DNA of 64,000 nt, taken from contig CAIUOG010000176.1 of NCBI GenBank assembly GCA_903900705.1, forward strand, positions 22,162 through 86,161. The letters run 5' to 3'. This DNA is from an uncultured Acidobacteriia bacterium (lineage in GTDB: Bacteria; Acidobacteriota; Terriglobia; Bryobacterales; Bryobacteraceae). A model generated the notes under the pieces. It saw only the letters and a program-made list of their open reading frames with translations. It did not search any database and had not been told where the DNA came from. Position 1 is the stretch's first letter; each line of letters begins with the position of its first letter. Positions 53,070 through 63,109 of this stretch are shown piece after piece. The position numbers were made by a program, and so were the translations under genes.

Positions 53070-55072
53070 ACGAAGCGGATCCCCCTTCCGGCATGCCGAA
53101 CGAAGACACCTTAGTCGCTTCCGATATCCACATTCAGGCTACCTACCGCCTGACGGAAGCGCTTGTCGCCGCAGAGAAAAAGATGCGGCGGCGGGTGCAG
53201 TTGCTTTCGGAAGTGGTATTTGAGACGGATTCACAGGGAAACCTGCTGTTTCTGAACAACGCCTGGCGCAACACCCTTGGTTACCAGCCCGAAGCCTGCC
53301 TCAGCCAGCCGCTTCGGAGCTATGTGATGGAGGAGGACCGGTCGCGCTTTGATCTCTCGCTGTCTTCGGAAAGCCCGGTGCAGGCCCGCTTCCTCGGCGT
53401 GAATGGCGACATCGTCTGGATGGAGTGCACCGCCACCACGCTGGACGAGGGTGGTCACGTCGGCGCTCTGCGGGATATCACCCGACAGAAACAGACGCAG
53501 GACGAAGTCAGCAAGTTGTCCCTCGTGGCCAGTTCAACCGACAACATGGTGATCATCACCGATCGCCATGGCTTAATTGAATGGGTTAACCACGCCTTTA
53601 CCCGACGCACCGGATACGTGATCGACGAGGTTCGTGGTCTGAAGCCCGGCTCCTTTCTGCAGGGACCGGAGACCGATCCGCAAACCGTTGCTCTCATCAG
53701 AGACTATATTGCGCGGGGTGTTTCCTTTTCCTGTGATCTTCTGAACTACAGCAAGTCGCGGGAACCCTACTGGGCGAGCATCAATGTCACGCCAATCCGG
53801 GATTCCGCAGGCAATATTGAGCGCTTCATCTCGGTCCAGTCCGACTCGACCAATCTCCGTCGAACCCAGCAACAACTGAAGACCGCGAAGGAGGCCGCGG
53901 AGGCCGCCAATGTGGCGAAGACCAATTTTCTCGCCACCATCAGCCATGAGATGCGTACGCCGCTGAACGTTATTCTGGGCTCGACGGAACTGGCGCTCGA
54001 GTCGGTTTCGGCAGAGGATCGTGTTCAGCATCTCAGGCGGATCAATGAGAGCGGTGAGACACTGCTGCGGCTCATTTCCGACCTGCTGGACATTTCCAAG
54101 ATCGAGGACGGTCAGGTGGATCTGGAGCGGGTGCCTTTCGATCTGCGCACCTGCCTCCGAGGCGCTCTGGAGCCGGTCGCGCTGGCCGCGCGCGGCAAGG
54201 GTCTGGATTTCCGGATTCTCTGCGACGAACGTCTTCCCGAAATGGTTCTGGGCGATCCTGGTCGCCTTCGCCAGATTCTGGTGAACCTTGCCGAAAATGC
54301 GGTGAAGTTCACGTCCGCCGGTTTCGTTCGGGTTGACGCCGCGTTTGCCAACGCCGGGTCCGGGCCCATACTGGAACTCCGGGTGGCGGATTCGGGTATT
54401 GGCATTCCGGAAGAAAGCCACGCCCGCATCTTTGAACGCTTCGTTCAGGTGGATAACTCGACCACGCGGACCAGGGGCGGCGCGGGTCTGGGGCTCAGCA
54501 TCGTACGCTTTCTGGCCGAGGCTCTGGGCGGCGCCGTTGCTGTCCAAAGCGCGCCCGGCAGAGGGTCGGAATTCGTGGTGAAGCTCCCGCTTGTGGTGCC
54601 TTCGGCGGCTCCCGCGCCGGAAGTCGGCAAAGCCTCCGAGTCCACCCTCCCCGCCGTGTGCCGCCTACTGGTGGCGGAGGATAATGACGCCAACTTTGCG
54701 ATCATCGAACGGCATCTCACCAACGCCGGGTATCGCGTGGACCGGGCCGCGAACGGCCGCCTTGCGGTGGAGGCGGCGCGCCAGGTCCGTTACCACCTGG
54801 TACTGATGGATGTGGAAATGCCCGAAATGGACGGTCTCACCGCCACCGCGGGCATTCGCGAAGAGGAAGCTCTGCGGAACCTGCCGCCCGTGCCGATTGT
54901 TGCGCTGACCGCGCACGCTGTGCAGGGCTACCGCGAACGCTGTCTGGCCGCCGGCTGTTCCGGCTATCTCGCCAAGCCCGTTCGCAAGCCGATGCTGCTC
55001 GAAACCGTTGCCGCGCTGGTGAAGCCCGGCGGCGGTGGCGAAGGTGAACTTTGCTGCGCGGCACCTTCGTAA
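53066..55072 (+). CDS. Hybrid sensor histidine kinase (PAS-PAS-HisKA-HATPase-REC)
   Basis: 668 residues from GTG 53066. A short coiled coil precedes PAS 1 (about 45-145, VVFETDSQGNLLFLNNAW) and PAS 2 (about 150-260, MVIITDRHGLIEWVNHAF). HisKA carries H294 (TISHEMRTPLN). HATPase motifs are NLAENAVKF, DSGIGIP and GGAGLGLS. The receiver has D582 (LVLMDVEMPEMDG). There is no membrane segment or DNA-binding output. The PAS 2 sequence (EVRGLKPGSFLQGPETDP) is of the LOV/flavin-like PAS_9 type seen also in the large kinase, but the photoactive Cys motif is absent. Its 3' end is built from a 12-bp repeat. Confidence 0.92.
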   Translation: MNEADPPSGMPNEDTLVASDIHIQATYRLTEALVAAEKKMRRRVQLLSEVVFETDSQGNLLFLNNAWRNTLGYQPEACLSQPLRSYVMEEDRSRFDLSLSSESPVQARFLGVNGDIVWMECTATTLDEGGHVGALRDITRQKQTQDEVSKLSLVASSTDNMVIITDRHGLIEWVNHAFTRRTGYVIDEVRGLKPGSFLQGPETDPQTVALIRDYIARGVSFSCDLLNYSKSREPYWASINVTPIRDSAGNIERFISVQSDSTNLRRTQQQLKTAKEAAEAANVAKTNFLATISHEMRTPLNVILGSTELALESVSAEDRVQHLRRINESGETLLRLISDLLDISKIEDGQVDLERVPFDLRTCLRGALEPVALAARGKGLDFRILCDERLPEMVLGDPGRLRQILVNLAENAVKFTSAGFVRVDAAFANAGSGPILELRVADSGIGIPEESHARIFERFVQVDNSTTRTRGGAGLGLSIVRFLAEALGGAVAVQSAPGRGSEFVVKLPLVVPSAAPAPEVGKASESTLPAVCRLLVAEDNDANFAIIERHLTNAGYRVDRAANGRLAVEAARQVRYHLVLMDVEMPEMDGLTATAGIREEEALRNLPPVPIVALTAHAVQGYRERCLAAGCSGYLAKPVRKPMLLETVAALVKPGGGGEGELCCAAPS

Positions 55073-55105
55073 GCCAGGTCTTAAGCCGGGCCTTAAGCCG
55101 GGCCT
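55070..55105. repeat. Three 12-bp units carrying the stop codons of two convergent genes
   Basis: TAAGCCAGGTCT, TAAGCCGGGCCT and TAAGCCGGGCCT run from 55070 to 55105. The first TAA is the kinase stop; the following units supply spare TAA stops. The last unit also borders the minus-strand TAG of the PIG-L gene (55106-55104). Confidence 0.85.
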
Positions 55106-57917
55106 AGTTATAGGCCGGATTCTTCTTCAGGCTGATCATGTTGCCCAACAGTCGGTAAGCTCCGGGCACACCCGAGGGCAACTGCCGATAAATGGCGAAG
55201 GCGTCATAGATGTAAAAACCCTTCCCGTACCGCGCCACCAGCAGACCGCCCTTTTGCTCATCCTGCTCCGGATCATGCGTCTCCACCAGCGCTGTGTATT
55301 GCTTGTCCCAGGTCTTCATGAACCCGTGTCCGCGCTCTTCCTCCCAGCCCTTGAAGTCTTCCGGGCTGATGCGGTTCGGCCAGGTGAACATCGGATGATT
55401 CGGTTCGAGGAACTTCACTGTGGAAGCCTCGTCCACCACCTTCTGCGGATTGCCGCCGAGTTCGAACGGATACGGTCCGTAATTATGGTCGAAATCCTGG
55501 AGGTTGTACTGCACCACCAGCACGCCGCCGTTTTTCACGTAATCGAGCAGTCTGCCGTTGGCTGACTTCAGGTCCGCCCGCACCGCGTAGGCCCGCACGC
55601 CCAGAACAATGGCATCATAGCCGGAAAGGTCGCCCTGGGTCAGATCGCTGGTAGCCAGGACGCGCACTTCGTGGCCGAGATTCTCAATGGCTTTGGGCAC
55701 CTCGTCGCCGGTGCCGGGAAGATAGCCCAGGCGCAGCCCGGAAACGGTCTGCACGTCAACGCCTGTTGCGCGGTAGGTGGCCGGAGTGTAGAACGGATAA
55801 CTGCGCACGCCGGGATAGCCGGTTGTCCGGTAGCCTTCGCTGTATTTGCGCCCCGCATATTCCGCTACGGCGGAAATGCTGTAGGTCTGCGCCTTCACGC
55901 CGGCGGGAATCACGTTGAACGAAATCACGCGGTCTTCGCCGTCGCGCGCCATGCTGAACGGTGCTTCCGCCGGTTCGGATTTCCAGCCGGCCGGCAGGGT
56001 CAGCCGCAGCACGCCCTGCGCGGGGCCTTTCACGTTGCTGTGCACGGTCGCGGTGAGGGAGAGGGACTTCGCCGTCAGCGGCAGCGCTCCACCGGGCAGC
56101 CCGAGGCTGACGGAAATTGCCGGGGCAACGAGCAGCGGCTGCAAAACCTGTCCGATTCCGGCCACGCGTTCGGAGGTCTGCACCACCTGATCCACGTCAA
56201 ACGAAACACCGTGATAGCTGAACGTCGCGCGCGCCGTAAGTGGATAAGGCGCGGTGGAGAGATTCTGGTAGCGGGCGTCGAGCAGGTCGTAATAAGGCTG
56301 TTCCAGGGAATCCCGCTTGTAGTATGGCCGCGTGATCGCGGCGTCTTCGGGTACCCGCACGGCGGACCGCCACATCTCCTGTTTGCCGGGCAGCACGTCC
56401 GGCGAGGGCTTGCCCTGCGGTTCCACCTTCCAGTCCCTGCCGTCGGCCGGGATCAGCGCCACGCCCTCCACCTTCACCGGTTCAGCCCCCAGGTTGTTTA
56501 CGGTGGCCTCCACCGCAAAAGCCTGGCCGGGAATCGCGACCGTGAATGCCGCCGTCCGCATCATGCCCATGCCACGCCCGCGCCCGCCGCCCGCGTTCGG
56601 TTCAGGCATCTTCACCTGCGCCGAAACCGCCGTCTGGAACGAGAGATCCAGCGCCGCCGACAGCGCCGCGCGAAACTGCTTTTCCTTGGTGTTCAGCTCG
56701 AAAACCACGTCGCTTTTTCCGGGTTCGGGCAGGCCGCTTGCCTTCACCTTCGCGATCAGCTCCCGGGTTGCCTGCAGACCCTCCGCGAGCACCGGCGCAA
56801 TCGCGCCGGGCTTTTCCGGGGAATACTGCGCGAACGCCTGGTCGGCTTTGGCGGAGACTCCCGCGAGGCCAGACTTCAGGAACGCCGTGTCACCCTTCGC
56901 CAACTGTGCGATGCCACCCAGAGTTACGTCAATGCCGTCGAAGAACGTCTTTTCCTGGTCCGCGGCGGGCACGCGGGAGCCGTAGCGGTGGTAGGTGACC
57001 GAGGCGGGCGCCGGTACCGGCAGTGTGCCGCCGCCATTCTGGGATTTCTGCAGGCCCCAGCCTTCGCGGGCAATCTGCGTCGCGGTCAGGCCGGTGCCGG
57101 GAATGAGCTTGCCCTCATCGATTGTGATATTCACGGGGGGCTTCTCGTTCGTCCACTTCTGCGCCACATAGTCGAAAAAGCGAACCGGAACGTACTTGTC
57201 GATGGCGTAATCGTACATGCCGTCCTTCGTGATGTCGAAGAACGGAGACCGCGCATAAACCTTGAGTGGCGACCAGGGACGCAGGCCCTCCTGTAACTGT
57301 TCCGGGAACTTTGTGGGATCGCCCGCCGCCACGTAGGCCTCCTGCACCATCTGTCCGGCGACCTGATGGTTGCCGTGCCCGTCGGTGGGGTTACCGGTGA
57401 AGACGGACATCACGACCAGCGGCCTGGTCATGCGGATGACCCGCACCACATCGGCCAGCACACGGTCATGCCCCCACTTATCGAGAGCCTCTTCGCGGGT
57501 CTTCGAGAAGCCATAGTCGATGGCGCGAGTCCAGTACTGGTCCACGCCGTAGTAGCGGCCGGCCTGCAGCAATTCCTGCGTACGAACCAGTCCCATCGCG
57601 TCATAAGTGTCAGCGGACATTTCGTTCTGCCCGCCTTCGCCGCGGTTGAGCGTCAGCTGAATCGCCCGCGCCCCCACGCCCCGCGTCTCCCAGACAAGCA
57701 TGCCGCCATCCTCGTCATCGGGATGCGCCACTACCAGCGCCAGGCTGGCCCGCGTGCGGATCTGCCGCAGCAACTTCCCCATCAGAGCCGCGCCGCGGTC
57801 CGGCGCAATCGCCAGCGCGTCGCCCTCGGCGGCCAGCCTGTGGACGGCAATACCGGATGCCAGAACGGCCACAGCGGCAGGAATCAGCAGGAAACGAGGC
57901 TTGCGAAGTGAAGTCAT
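55104..57917 (-). CDS. PIG-L family deacetylase with large C-terminal extension
   Basis: 937 residues. A signal or anchor segment (about 8-28) is followed by the PIG-L domain (about 55-270): LVVAHPDDEDG (H65, D67, D68), then DGHGNHQ with the last zinc ligand. A beta-rich middle (about 440-720, NEW3-like) follows. The end (about 740-930) is a GATase/ThuA-like fold (DAIVLGVRAYAVRADLKSANGRLLDYV). The zinc enzyme would deacetylate N-acetylglucosamine-type groups, here outside the cytoplasm. Long multidomain PIG-L proteins are common in Acidobacteriota; the substrate is not known. Confidence 0.87.
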   Translation of the reverse strand: MTSLRKPRFLLIPAAVAVLASGIAVHRLAAEGDALAIAPDRGAALMGKLLRQIRTRASLALVVAHPDDEDGGMLVWETRGVGARAIQLTLNRGEGGQNEMSADTYDAMGLVRTQELLQAGRYYGVDQYWTRAIDYGFSKTREEALDKWGHDRVLADVVRVIRMTRPLVVMSVFTGNPTDGHGNHQVAGQMVQEAYVAAGDPTKFPEQLQEGLRPWSPLKVYARSPFFDITKDGMYDYAIDKYVPVRFFDYVAQKWTNEKPPVNITIDEGKLIPGTGLTATQIAREGWGLQKSQNGGGTLPVPAPASVTYHRYGSRVPAADQEKTFFDGIDVTLGGIAQLAKGDTAFLKSGLAGVSAKADQAFAQYSPEKPGAIAPVLAEGLQATRELIAKVKASGLPEPGKSDVVFELNTKEKQFRAALSAALDLSFQTAVSAQVKMPEPNAGGGRGRGMGMMRTAAFTVAIPGQAFAVEATVNNLGAEPVKVEGVALIPADGRDWKVEPQGKPSPDVLPGKQEMWRSAVRVPEDAAITRPYYKRDSLEQPYYDLLDARYQNLSTAPYPLTARATFSYHGVSFDVDQVVQTSERVAGIGQVLQPLLVAPAISVSLGLPGGALPLTAKSLSLTATVHSNVKGPAQGVLRLTLPAGWKSEPAEAPFSMARDGEDRVISFNVIPAGVKAQTYSISAVAEYAGRKYSEGYRTTGYPGVRSYPFYTPATYRATGVDVQTVSGLRLGYLPGTGDEVPKAIENLGHEVRVLATSDLTQGDLSGYDAIVLGVRAYAVRADLKSANGRLLDYVKNGGVLVVQYNLQDFDHNYGPYPFELGGNPQKVVDEASTVKFLEPNHPMFTWPNRISPEDFKGWEEERGHGFMKTWDKQYTALVETHDPEQDEQKGGLLVARYGKGFYIYDAFAIYRQLPSGVPGAYRLLGNMISLKKNPAYN

Positions 57918-58067
57918 GATGAATCTTTCGTTACGGGAGTGCGATCACAGTAAGACAGAATCGCTACAATAGTTTCCCATAAGGGACTTCTCCGGGAAGT
58001 TCGAAAACGCTTCAGGCCTTCCACGCCGTCGGCCTTCCGCAATCCGCCGTCAATTTAGAGGTTTGTC

Positions 58068-60914
58068 ATGAAAAAGAATCTACTGAAAGCAGTCGCACTT
58101 CTGGCCTTTGTCTCTGCCGCGCTCTTTGCGCAGACGCAGGCCATCAACGGCACCATCCGGGGCCGCGTCACCGATCCCGCCGGTTCCCCTATTCCCGGCG
58201 CGGCCGTCGAAGCCAGCAGTGCCGATACCGGTATCACCCGTTCTTTCCAGACGCCTGAAGACGGTTATTTCGTCTTCCCGAACCTGCCGCTGGGTACGTG
58301 GACCGTCACGGTGAAAAAAGAAGGCTTTGAATCGCTGCGCGCCCCTGGCATTCAGCTCAGCGCCGGCACACAGGCGGAAATCAACGCGAAGCTTGTGGTC
58401 GGGCAGGTCAGCACCTCTGTGGAGGTGACGGGCGGCACGCCTGTTCTGGAACCCAGCCGGCTCGAAACGGGCCGTACGATTTCTCACGATGAGGTGGATA
58501 ACCTCCCGCTCACTTCGCGGAATCCGTACAACTTCATCCTGTTCCAACCCGGCGTGAGCGGCCATCCCAATGCGGAACTCGGCATTCCCCGCACCATCAA
58601 CACCAACGGACTGCTTGACCGCATCAACTACCAGATGGACGGCATGGTGAACACGGAAAGCGACCGCTACGGCCTGCGTCTCTTCCCCATCTCCGATATT
58701 TACGTTCGCGAAGTGCAGACCGTGTCGAACAGCTTCGCCCCGGAATTCGGCGGCACGTCCGGCAATATCTTCAACGTGATCACCAACTCCGGTTCGAACC
58801 AGACGCACAGCGAGTTTTACTACATCGGCCGCCCGGTGGACGCCAACGCGCGCCCCACGCTGCTCGCCCTCAGCCAGCCCAAGCCCAACCTGACGCTGAA
58901 AGACTTCGCGGTGAACGGATCCGGACCCATCATCAAGGACAAGCTTTTTATCTTCGGCGGCTACGAGCATCTGGATCGCGGTCTGCCCAGCCCCAATACG
59001 ATTGACGCCGGCCAGGCGGCGCAGATCGGCATCGCGCCCGCGCTGCTCGTCACCGCGCCTTCGGTGCAGCATGCGCAGTTCCTCAACTTCCGCGCCGATT
59101 GGGTGATCAACTCCAAACACCAGGCCTTCGTCCGCTACAACTACTTCCGCAATGAATACCCGTTCAACACCGCCGTGGGCGGTAAGAACGCGCTGGACGT
59201 GGCGGCGGACTTCCGTGACCGCGCCCACATCGCGGGCTTCCAGTTGCTCTCCACCTTTACCCCGAACCTGCTGAACGAGTTCCGCGCCTCAGACCCGTAT
59301 CGCAACGAAGCGCACATTGCCGATCCGCTGACCGCCACCGGCGTGCAGATTGTCATCAGCGGCATCGCCACCTTCAACGGTTCCAGTTCGATTGGTGACC
59401 ACTTCGCCGAAAAGATCCCCAGCGTGAGCGATAACCTGACGTGGATCCGCGGTGGACATACGTTTAAGGCCGGCTATGGCTTCCAGGCGATTAACGACAA
59501 CCAGGTCGGCAACGTTTACAGCCGCTATACCTTTGCCGACATCGCTTCGTATCTGGCCGCGAAGAACGGGACGAATCCGAAGCAATACACCAGCTACGCA
59601 ACCGTGCTGGGAACACCGGGCACGCACTATAAATCGCTCTTTCAGGACTTCTTCATTCAGGACTCCTGGAAGTTGCGCCCGAATCTGACCCTGAATTACG
59701 GCGTCCGCTACGACGTGTTTGCCGGGCCTCCGGGCGAAGCCAATGCACCGTTCGCGTGGACGCAGAGCTTCCGGACGCCCAAAGGCAATTTTGCCCCCCG
59801 TGTGGGGCTGGCGTGGTCGCCGGACAGCAAAACGGTGGTGCGCGTGAATGGCGGCATATTCTATGAAGCGCCGCCCACCAACCTCTGGTACAACGCGCTC
59901 AATAACGACGGTTCGCCGCGCTCGTTCGTGAGCACGCTGTCGCCGTCCTCCGCCGGCGCGCCCTCGTTTCCGAACGTGTTGACGTTCATCGCAGGCGCAG
60001 CGCCGGTGACCCCCGCCATCACGGCGGTGACGCCAAACTTCAAGAACGCCTACACGCTCAACGCCAACGTGCAGGTGGAACGCCAGTTCACCACGCATGA
60101 CAGCCTGATGGTGGGCTTTACCCACACCGGCGCGCGCAACCAGGGCTACCTGCGGAACCTCAACCTGACCAACCCCACCGGCAAGCTCGCCGATGGCCGC
60201 CCGGTCTTCTCGACTTCGGTTTCCTCGCGCCTCTACCCGCAGTTCGGCAACATCACCTTGCAGGACATCGGCGCCATTGCCGATTATGAAGCTCTGATCG
60301 CGCAGTACAAACACCAGTTCTCCCAGGGCCTCTCCGCCAGCGTTTCCTACACGTGGTCGCACTCGATCTCGGACGCGCCGGACGCCAACAGCTTCGAGCA
60401 GAACGTGGCCATCGAAGACCCCACCAATCGCACGCGCGACCGTGGCAACAGCTCCGTGAATCGCCCGCAGGCGCTCACCGGCAGCTTCTTCATTCAGCCC
60501 ACTTTCAAGGTGACCAACTCGTTCCTGAACCGCCTTGCCAATGACAACCAGCTCACTCTGCTTGCCAACGTTTCCTCCGGCGACGAAGTGAACTTCACGT
60601 CCAACAAGAACCTGAATAACGACACGCTGGCCACCAGCCGTCCGCTCTACTTCGGACGCAATCTGGGCCGCGGCGCGAACGTTTATCAGTTCGATTCGCG
60701 CTACACCCGCACCCTGTTCACTTTCCACGAACGCTTCAAGCCGAAGTTCTTCGCCGAGGTGAACAACATCTTCAACCACAAGAACATCACGGCCTACAAC
60801 AGCACTCTCACGGTGGATGCCAACGGCAACGCGACCATTCCTTCGGTCCTGACGCCGAGTTCCACGGTTCTGGAAAGCCGGATTGTGCAGCTTGGTCTTC
60901 GGGTGGACTGGTAG
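58068..60914 (+). CDS. TonB-dependent receptor-like protein with carboxypeptidase-regulatory domain
   Basis: 948 residues; GAGG upstream of ATG 58068, and TACAAT at 57965-57970 is a possible -10. A signal peptide (1-22) leads to a regulatory domain (about 25-115, INGTIRGRVTDPAGSPIPGAAVEASS). A plug-like region follows (ISHDEVDNLPLTSRNPYNFIL, YQMDGMVNTESDRYGLR, VSNSFAPEFGGTSGNIFNVIT), then a long barrel ending in VQLGLRVDW. The terminal aromatic residue is the usual signal for outer-membrane assembly. It belongs to the same family as the partial protein at the left edge. The substrate is unknown. Confidence 0.9.
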   Translation: MKKNLLKAVALLAFVSAALFAQTQAINGTIRGRVTDPAGSPIPGAAVEASSADTGITRSFQTPEDGYFVFPNLPLGTWTVTVKKEGFESLRAPGIQLSAGTQAEINAKLVVGQVSTSVEVTGGTPVLEPSRLETGRTISHDEVDNLPLTSRNPYNFILFQPGVSGHPNAELGIPRTINTNGLLDRINYQMDGMVNTESDRYGLRLFPISDIYVREVQTVSNSFAPEFGGTSGNIFNVITNSGSNQTHSEFYYIGRPVDANARPTLLALSQPKPNLTLKDFAVNGSGPIIKDKLFIFGGYEHLDRGLPSPNTIDAGQAAQIGIAPALLVTAPSVQHAQFLNFRADWVINSKHQAFVRYNYFRNEYPFNTAVGGKNALDVAADFRDRAHIAGFQLLSTFTPNLLNEFRASDPYRNEAHIADPLTATGVQIVISGIATFNGSSSIGDHFAEKIPSVSDNLTWIRGGHTFKAGYGFQAINDNQVGNVYSRYTFADIASYLAAKNGTNPKQYTSYATVLGTPGTHYKSLFQDFFIQDSWKLRPNLTLNYGVRYDVFAGPPGEANAPFAWTQSFRTPKGNFAPRVGLAWSPDSKTVVRVNGGIFYEAPPTNLWYNALNNDGSPRSFVSTLSPSSAGAPSFPNVLTFIAGAAPVTPAITAVTPNFKNAYTLNANVQVERQFTTHDSLMVGFTHTGARNQGYLRNLNLTNPTGKLADGRPVFSTSVSSRLYPQFGNITLQDIGAIADYEALIAQYKHQFSQGLSASVSYTWSHSISDAPDANSFEQNVAIEDPTNRTRDRGNSSVNRPQALTGSFFIQPTFKVTNSFLNRLANDNQLTLLANVSSGDEVNFTSNKNLNNDTLATSRPLYFGRNLGRGANVYQFDSRYTRTLFTFHERFKPKFFAEVNNIFNHKNITAYNSTLTVDANGNATIPSVLTPSSTVLESRIVQLGLRVDW

Positions 60915-62354
60915 TTGGCCGGCAAGTTCCCCGCGCCTGTCTACGCCGAGACGGTCCTCAGCCATAACTTCCGTGACGCGCAGCGCCTCTTTTTTGAGGC
61001 GCTGCTCGAAATCCACTACGCGCACACGATCATGCTGGCGCGGCAGGGGATTATCCCGGAAGATTCGGCCCGCGCCTGTCTCGATGCGCTCGACCGTCTG
61101 GATCGCAAAGAGATCCTGAGCGCCGTTTACGACGGCGAGTTTGAGGATCTCTTTTTCTTTATTGAATCCCGGCTCGAATCGCTGGCGGGTGTGGATCATG
61201 CGGGCCGCATGCACACCGCGCGCAGCCGCAACGATATCTGCATCGCGCTCTACCGCATGCGGGCGCGAGTGGAAGCGCTTGAAATCCTGAAGGACGTGAC
61301 GGCCCTGCGCGGCGTGCTGCTCTCTCTTTCGGAACTGCACGCGCGGACCCTGATGCCCGCCTATACGCACACACAGCCCGCCCAGCCGACCACTCTGGGC
61401 CACTACCTGATGGCCTATGCCGAAGTGCTGGGGCGTGACCAGGCGCGGCTTCAGGCCGCTTTCGGCACGATCAATCGCAGCCCGCTCGGCGCCTGTGCCA
61501 TCACCACCACCGGCTTTCCCATCGACCGAGAGTTCATCGCCGGGCTGCTGGGTTTTGAAGGTCTGCAACTGAACTCCTTCGGGGCCATCGCCGCAACAGA
61601 TTACCTCACGGAACTCGCCGGAGCGGTCGCCACCACCATGGCCAGCCTGGGGAAATTCGTTCAGGACCTGTTGCTCTGGTGCAACCCCGCGCTTGGTTTT
61701 TTGCGCCTGAATGACGCCTGGGTCCAGATCTCCAGCATCATGCCGCAGAAGCGCAACCCGGTGCCGCTGGAACATGCGCGCATTCTCGCCAGTCGCGCGC
61801 TTTCGGAAGCGCAGGCTGTTTTTACCTGCACGCACAACACGCCGTTTGGCGACATCAACGATTCCGAGGACGACATTCAGCCGCTGGTCTTCACCATGAC
61901 CGCCAGCGCCCGCCGCGCCCTGCGGTTACTGGCCGGCGTGGTGGCCGAGGCCGAGTTCCAGACGGAGCGGATGGCCGGGCATGCGGGCGCGGATTTCCTG
62001 ACCGTGACGGAACTGGCCGATACCCTGGTTCGCAGCGAAGGCCTCAGTTTCCGCGACGCGCACCACCTGGTCTCCGCCGCCGTGAAGCATCTGGACGGAA
62101 AGTATTCCGTGGCTTCGATGGCGGCGGCGACGCAGCAACTGGCGCCGGAGAAACTGGGACGTTCGCTGCGGCTCTCGCTCGCGGACCTGGCAGCCGCGCT
62201 GGACGCGCGTGCGTTCGTTGAAAAGCGAACCATCCCCGGCGGCCCCGGCGCGCTGGATGCCGCCATCGCAGAAGCGCGCGCGCAGCAAAGCGAGGTCGAG
62301 GCGTGGCTCGGGGAGAAGACGGCCCTGGTGACGCGGTCCGCGCGAGGGCGCTGA
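60915..62354 (+). CDS. argH: Argininosuccinate lyase
   Basis: 479 residues. It begins at a TTG immediately after the receptor stop (TAGTTG). Fumarase-superfamily regions: AGRMHTARSRND, YTHTQPAQPTTLGHYL and SSIMPQKRNP (the catalytic Ser loop). It cleaves argininosuccinate to arginine and fumarate. The usual N-terminal KLWGGRF start of ArgH is absent and is replaced by a short, different beginning, as in divergent ArgH forms. Its position after a receptor gene is unusual, and no other arg genes are adjacent. Confidence 0.9.
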   Translation: MAGKFPAPVYAETVLSHNFRDAQRLFFEALLEIHYAHTIMLARQGIIPEDSARACLDALDRLDRKEILSAVYDGEFEDLFFFIESRLESLAGVDHAGRMHTARSRNDICIALYRMRARVEALEILKDVTALRGVLLSLSELHARTLMPAYTHTQPAQPTTLGHYLMAYAEVLGRDQARLQAAFGTINRSPLGACAITTTGFPIDREFIAGLLGFEGLQLNSFGAIAATDYLTELAGAVATTMASLGKFVQDLLLWCNPALGFLRLNDAWVQISSIMPQKRNPVPLEHARILASRALSEAQAVFTCTHNTPFGDINDSEDDIQPLVFTMTASARRALRLLAGVVAEAEFQTERMAGHAGADFLTVTELADTLVRSEGLSFRDAHHLVSAAVKHLDGKYSVASMAAATQQLAPEKLGRSLRLSLADLAAALDARAFVEKRTIPGGPGALDAAIAEARAQQSEVEAWLGEKTALVTRSARGR

Positions 62355-62358
62355 ACGG

Positions 62359-63048
62359 CTAGCGGCGCGTGCCGAGCGCGGCCGTCAGAATCTCTTCAAT
62401 TCCATCGAACCGGAGTTTGTAATCCTCCACGCTCCGGTTGATGACTGCGTGAGCCTCTTCGCGCCCGTAAACATGGGTGATCTCGCAGGCCACGCTTTGC
62501 GAATCCGGGTGCTGCTTGTAGGTCAGAAAGTAATGGCGCAGGCGGTCGATGATCGCGGCGGGCACCTGATCCACCTCGGTCATGGAGCCGTAGGTCGCAT
62601 CGTTCTTCAGCACGGCGATAATCTTGTCGTCCGCCTCGTTCTGATCCAGCATGCGGAGCCCGCCGATTGGAATACAGGTTACCAGGATGTTGCCGTGGCC
62701 GATGGGGCGGTCCGTGAGAATGCAGATATCGAGCGGATCGCCGTCGCCTTCGAGTTCGCGTCCGGTGCGTTCGGAGGAGAGGGCTGCGGTGCGTTCCGCG
62801 CAGAGGGTTTGCGGGACGAAGCCGTACAGGGCGGGGCAGATGCTGGAATATTTCTGGGGCCGATCCAGCTTCAGGTAGCCGCTGACTTTGTCGATTTCGT
62901 ATTTCACGGTGTCAGACGGCACCACTTCCACGAAGCACTGGAGTTCCTGTGGCACCTCTTCGCCCGGGGAAATTCCGTGCCAGGGGTGGGGTTTGTAGAG
63001 CATCCCCAGGAGTTTCCAGATAGCGTGATCGGATTTGTTGTCGCTCAT
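62359..63048 (-). CDS. ppa: Inorganic pyrophosphatase, family I
   Basis: 229 residues from ATG 63048; a TTG at 63099 would add 17 residues. Active-site signature EGDGDPLDICILTDRPI (DxDPxD) and YKPHPWHGISPG. It hydrolyses PPi to phosphate. Some normally variable core parts differ from short bacterial enzymes (about 175 residues), making this a longer form. It is convergent with argH, four bases apart. Confidence 0.92.
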   Translation of the reverse strand: MSDNKSDHAIWKLLGMLYKPHPWHGISPGEEVPQELQCFVEVVPSDTVKYEIDKVSGYLKLDRPQKYSSICPALYGFVPQTLCAERTAALSSERTGRELEGDGDPLDICILTDRPIGHGNILVTCIPIGGLRMLDQNEADDKIIAVLKNDATYGSMTEVDQVPAAIIDRLRHYFLTYKQHPDSQSVACEITHVYGREEAHAVINRSVEDYKLRFDGIEEILTAALGTRR

Positions 63049-63109
63049 GAAGTGCGCGTTTGGGGCGTCAGATTCATGATACAGGTGGGGGATAGACAAG
63101 ACTGCTGTG

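Noticed and set aside
59289..61835. 848-codon antisense frame spanning the receptor and argH
   Set aside because: It crosses two real genes on the other strand, and its composition (Arg/Val/Gly/His) is typical of a shadow frame.
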